DNA from: Lolium rigidum
Lineage: Eukaryota; Streptophyta; Magnoliopsida; Poales; Poaceae
Reading direction: 5' to 3'
Assembly: GCF_022539505.1 (NCBI RefSeq)
Contig: NC_061510.1
Span: 92,830,292-92,894,291, forward strand
Length of the DNA: 64,000 nt
Shown in pieces: positions 60,245-64,000 of the stretch (within the stretch, counting starts at the first letter, position 1; the number at the start of each line of letters is the position of its first letter). A program made the position numbers and the translations under genes. The notes beneath the pieces are model-generated. The model was not told where the DNA came from. It did no database searches and saw only the letters and a program-made list of their open reading frames with translations.

Positions 60245-61744
60245 TGACACGCGTGAAGCACACGACCGTTGGGAACCCCAAGAGGAAGGTGTGATGCGTA
60301 CAGCAGCAAGTTTTCCCTCAGTAAGAAACCAAGGTTATCGAACCAGTAGGAGTCAAGGAACACGTGAAGGTTGTTGGTGGAGGAGTGTAGTGCGGCGCAA
60401 CACCAGTGAAACCGGCGCCAACGTGGAACCTGCACAACACAATCAAGATACTTTGTCCCAACGTAACAGTGAGGTTGTCAATCTCACCGGCTTGCTGAAA
60501 ACAAAAGGATTAAACGTATAGTGTGGAAGATGATGTTTGTTTGCAAAGAACAGTAGAGAACAATGATTGCAGTAGATTGTATTCAGATGTAAAAGAATGG
60601 ACCGGGGTCCACAGTTCACTAGTGGTGTCTTTCCAATAAGATAAATAACATGCTGGTTGAACAAATTATAGGTGGGCAATTGACAAATAAAGATTCAATA
60701 CATATCATGATGATCACTATGAGATTTAATCAGGGCATTACGACAAAGAACATAGACCGCCATCCAGCATGCATCTATGCCTAAATAGTCCACCTTCGGG
60801 TTAGCATCCGCACCCCCTCCAGTATTAAGTTGCAAACAACAGACAATTGCATTAAGTACGGTGCGTAATGTAATCAACAAAAAAATCCTTAGACAAAGCA
60901 TTGATTTTTTATCCCTAGTAGCAACATCACATCCACAACCTTAGAAATTTCTGTCACTGTCCCAGATTCAATGGAGGCATGAACCCACTATCGAGCATAA
61001 ATACCCCCTCTTGGAGTTACAAGTATCAACTTGGCCAGAGCCTCTACTAGCAACGGAGAGCATGCAAGAACATAAACAACACATATATGATAGATTGATA
61101 ATCAACATAATATTCTATATTCATCGGATCCCACCAAACACAACATGTAGCATTACAAATAGATGATCTTGATCATGTTAGGCAGCTCACAAGATCTAAA
61201 CATGATAGCACAAGAGGAGAAGACAACCAACTAGCTACTGTTATGGACCCATAGTCCAAGGATGAACTACTCATGCATCAATCCGGAGGCGGGCATGATG
61301 ATGTAGAGCCCTCCGGCGATGATTCCCCTCTCCGGCAGGGTGCCGGAGGCGATCTCCTGAATCCCCCGAGATGGGATTGGCGGCGGCGTCTCTGGAAGGT
61401 TTTCCGTATCGTGGCTCTCGTTACAGGGGTTTGCTCGAAGAAGGCTTTAAGTAGGCGGAAGGGTAGGGTTGGAGGCGGCGCGAGGGGCCCCCTTCGGTTT
61501 TCTGGAAGCTTCGTGGAAAAATAAGACCCTGGGCGTTGATTTCGTCCAATTCCGAGAATATTTCCTTTGTAGGATTTCTGAAACCAAAAACAGCAGAAAA
61601 CAGCAACTGGAGCTTCGGCATCTTGTTAATAGGTTAGTGTCTGAAAATGTATAATAATGATGTAAAGTATGTATAAAACATGTGAGTATTGTCATAAAAG
61701 TAGCATGGAACATAAGAAATTATAGATATGTTGGAGACGTATCA
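60245..61744 (-). repeat. 3' LTR of a further gypsy-type element
   Basis: On the plus strand it starts about TGACACGCG and ends GGAGACGTATCA at 61744. It is the same family as the two solo LTRs. A polypurine tract follows at 61745-61760, so this is the 3' LTR of a minus-strand element whose remainder lies to the right of the window. Confidence 0.8.
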
Positions 61745-64000
61745 AGCATCCCCAAGCTTAGTTCCTACTCGCCCTCGAGTAGGTAAACGATAACAACAAA
61801 TAATTTCTGAAGTGACATGCTACCAACATAATCTTGATCAACATTATTGTAAAGCATATGAGATGAATGGAGTGATCTGAAGCAATAGATTGCTAACAAA
61901 GAGATAATGACTAAACAAATGAATCATATAGCAAAACTTTTCATGAATAGTACTTTCAAGACAAGTATCAAAGAGACTTGCATAAGAGCTAACTCATAAA
62001 GCAATAGATTCAAAGTCGAAGGCATTGAAGCAACACAAAGGATGATTGAGTTTCAGCAATTGCTTTCAACTTGTAACATGTATATCTCATGGATAATTGT
62101 CAACATAGAGTAATATAACAAGTGCAATAAGTAATCATGTAAGAATCAATGCACACAGTTAACACAAGTGTTTGCTTCTAAGATAGAATGAAGTAGGAAA
62201 ACTGACTCAACATAAAGTAAAGGAATGGCCCTTCGTAGAGGGAAGCATGGATTACTATTTTTGTGCTAGAGCTTTTGTTTTGAAAACATAGAAACAATTT
62301 TGTCAACGGTAGTAATAATTCATATGTGTTATGCATAATACTTCCTACAAGTTGCAAGCCTCATGCATAGAATACCAATAGTGCCCGCACCTTGTCATAA
62401 TTAGCTTGGATTTACACGGATTATCATTGCATAACATATGTTTCAACCAAGTGTCACAAAGGGGTACCTCTATGCCGCCTGTACAAAGGTCCAAGGAGAT
62501 CAATCGCATTTTATTTCTCGTTTTTAATAGATCTCAACTTAGGACATCCATACTGGGACAACATAGACAACAGATAATGGACTCCTCTTTAATGCATAAG
62601 CATTCAACAACATATAATATTCTCATAAGAGATTGAGGATGAATGTCCGAACTGAAAACTTCCACCATATGATACATGGCTTTGGTTAGCGGCCCAATTA
62701 ATGTTCTTCTCTAACATATGCATACTCAAACCATTTGATCATGATAAATCACCCTTACTTCACACAAGACGAACATGCATAGCATCTCACATGATATCCA
62801 ACAAAGGTAAAAAGTTGATGGCGTCCCCAAAAACATGGTTACCGCTCAACAAGCAACTTATAAGAACTAAGACACATAGCTACATATTCATCACCACAAT
62901 AGTTTTTAAGCTATTTTTCCCATGAGCTATATATTGCAAAGATAAAGGAATGAAATTTTAAAGGTAGAACTCAAGTAATTTACTTTGGAATGGCAGAAAA
63001 ATACCACATAGTAGGTAGATATGGTGGACATAAATGGCATGGATTTTGGCTCAAGGTGTTTGGATGCACGAGAAGCATTTCCTCTCAGTACAAGGCTTTG
63101 GGCTAGCAAGGTTGTTTGAAGCAAACACAAGTATGAACATGTACAGCAAAACTTACACAAGAACATATTGCAAGCATTATAAGACTCTACACTGTCTTCC
63201 TTGTTGTTCAAACACTTCACCAGAAAATATCTAGACCTTAGAGAGACCAATCATGCAAACCAAATTTCAACAAGCTCTACGGTAGTTCTCCACTAATAGA
63301 TTAAACTACATGATGCAAGAGCTTAAACATGATCTATGAGAGCTCAAAACAATTGCCAAGTATCAAGTTATTCCAAACCATATGAAGCATTTTCTGATTC
63401 CAACCAAATAGCAATCAACGAAGCAATTTTCAGCCTTCGCCATGAACATTAAAGCATAACTAAGAACACAAGTGTTCAAATGAAAAAGCGGAGCGTAATA
63501 TCTCAAATACAAGGATGGTGGGATCCAACTTTATGAACATGTACAAGGCTTTGGGCTAGCAAGGTTGTTTGAAGCAAACACAAGTATGAACATGTACAGC
63601 AAAACTTACACAAGAACATATTGCAAGCATTATAAGACTCTACACTGTCTTCCTTGTTGTTCAAACACTTCACCAGAAAATATCTAGACCTTAGAGAGAC
63701 CAATCATGCAAACCAAATTTCAACAAGCTCTACGGTAGTTCTCCACTAATAGATTAAACTACATGATGCAAGAGCTTAAACATGATCTATGAGAGCTCAA
63801 AACAATTGCCAAGTATCAAGTTATTCCAAACCATATGAAGCATTTTCTGATTCCAACCAAATAGCAATCAACGAAGCAATTTTCAGCCTTCGCCATGAAC
63901 ATTAAAGCATAACTAAGAACATAAGTGTTCAAATGAAAAAGCGGAGCGTAATATCTCAAATACAAGGATGGTGGGATCCAACTTTATTCAAACCAAAACA
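61745..64000 (-). mobile_element. 3' interior of the right-hand gypsy-type element (runs off the window)
   Basis: It starts with the polypurine tract (minus strand AAGCTTGGGGATGCT) next to the 3' LTR. It shares scattered landmarks with 50342-52678 but carries no coding sequence here. The last 0.9 kb is a tandem duplication, listed separately. The gag end and 5' LTR are beyond the right edge. Confidence 0.75.
63088..63987. repeat. 453-bp tandem duplication, nearly identical
   Basis: Unit 1 is 63088-63540 and unit 2 is 63541-63987. They share 'gtacaaggctttgggctagc' starts and match almost base for base; the one clear difference is 'gaacacaagtg' against 'gaacataagtg' near 63467 and 63920. The junction carries 'gaacatgtac', which also occurs inside the unit, so a microhomology-mediated event is likely. 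Confidence 0.9.

Overview
The window looks like nuclear DNA from a grass, most probably a Triticeae species (wheat, barley or Aegilops type). The reasons are GC-rich monocot exons with GT/AG introns, Stowaway-type MITEs, CACTA elements with cereal-type subterminal repeats, LINE relics and several kilobases of nested gypsy-type LTR retrotransposons. There is no bacterial or organellar signature. This is recognition from sequence alone; no database was searched.

Only four host genes are supported. (1) Minus strand, 9761-12503: a myosin-binding (GTD-binding/DUF593) membrane protein, three exons, 853 aa. (2) Plus strand, 19364-22870: a DENN-domain protein of the DENND6/FAM116 type, three exons, 626 aa. 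(3) Plus strand, 27155-28424: mitochondrial ATP synthase subunit e, three tiny exons, 51 aa. (4) Minus strand, 31992-33942: a ubiquitin-eL40 ribosomal fusion gene, four exons, 132 aa, with unusual substitutions. All splice sites used are GT/AG and keep the reading frame. The four genes have unrelated jobs (actomyosin cargo attachment, Rab regulation, respiration, ubiquitin supply and ribosome assembly); nothing suggests they act as one system.

Layout. 1-9 kb is transposon debris: LTR-like pieces with a copia-type primer site, a minus-strand LINE split by an 843-bp foldback, a hAT-type MITE with an 8-bp target duplication, and a polyadenylated retroposon with a 15-bp target duplication. 9-36 kb is the gene island, with LINE relics, a CACTA mini-element, MITEs and two decayed relics of the ubiquitin-eL40 gene. 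36-64 kb is a nest of LTR elements: solo LTRs (36650-38242 and 41926-43528), a decayed gypsy-type element around them, a long-LTR/LARD-like element from 44818, a complete 9.8-kb non-autonomous gypsy-type element (48928-58706), and the 3' LTR plus part of the interior of another element running off the right edge.

I found no clear new biological system. The best second-look items are the divergent ubiquitin-eL40 gene and its relics, the long foldback, and the shared pol-less architecture of two gypsy-type elements.
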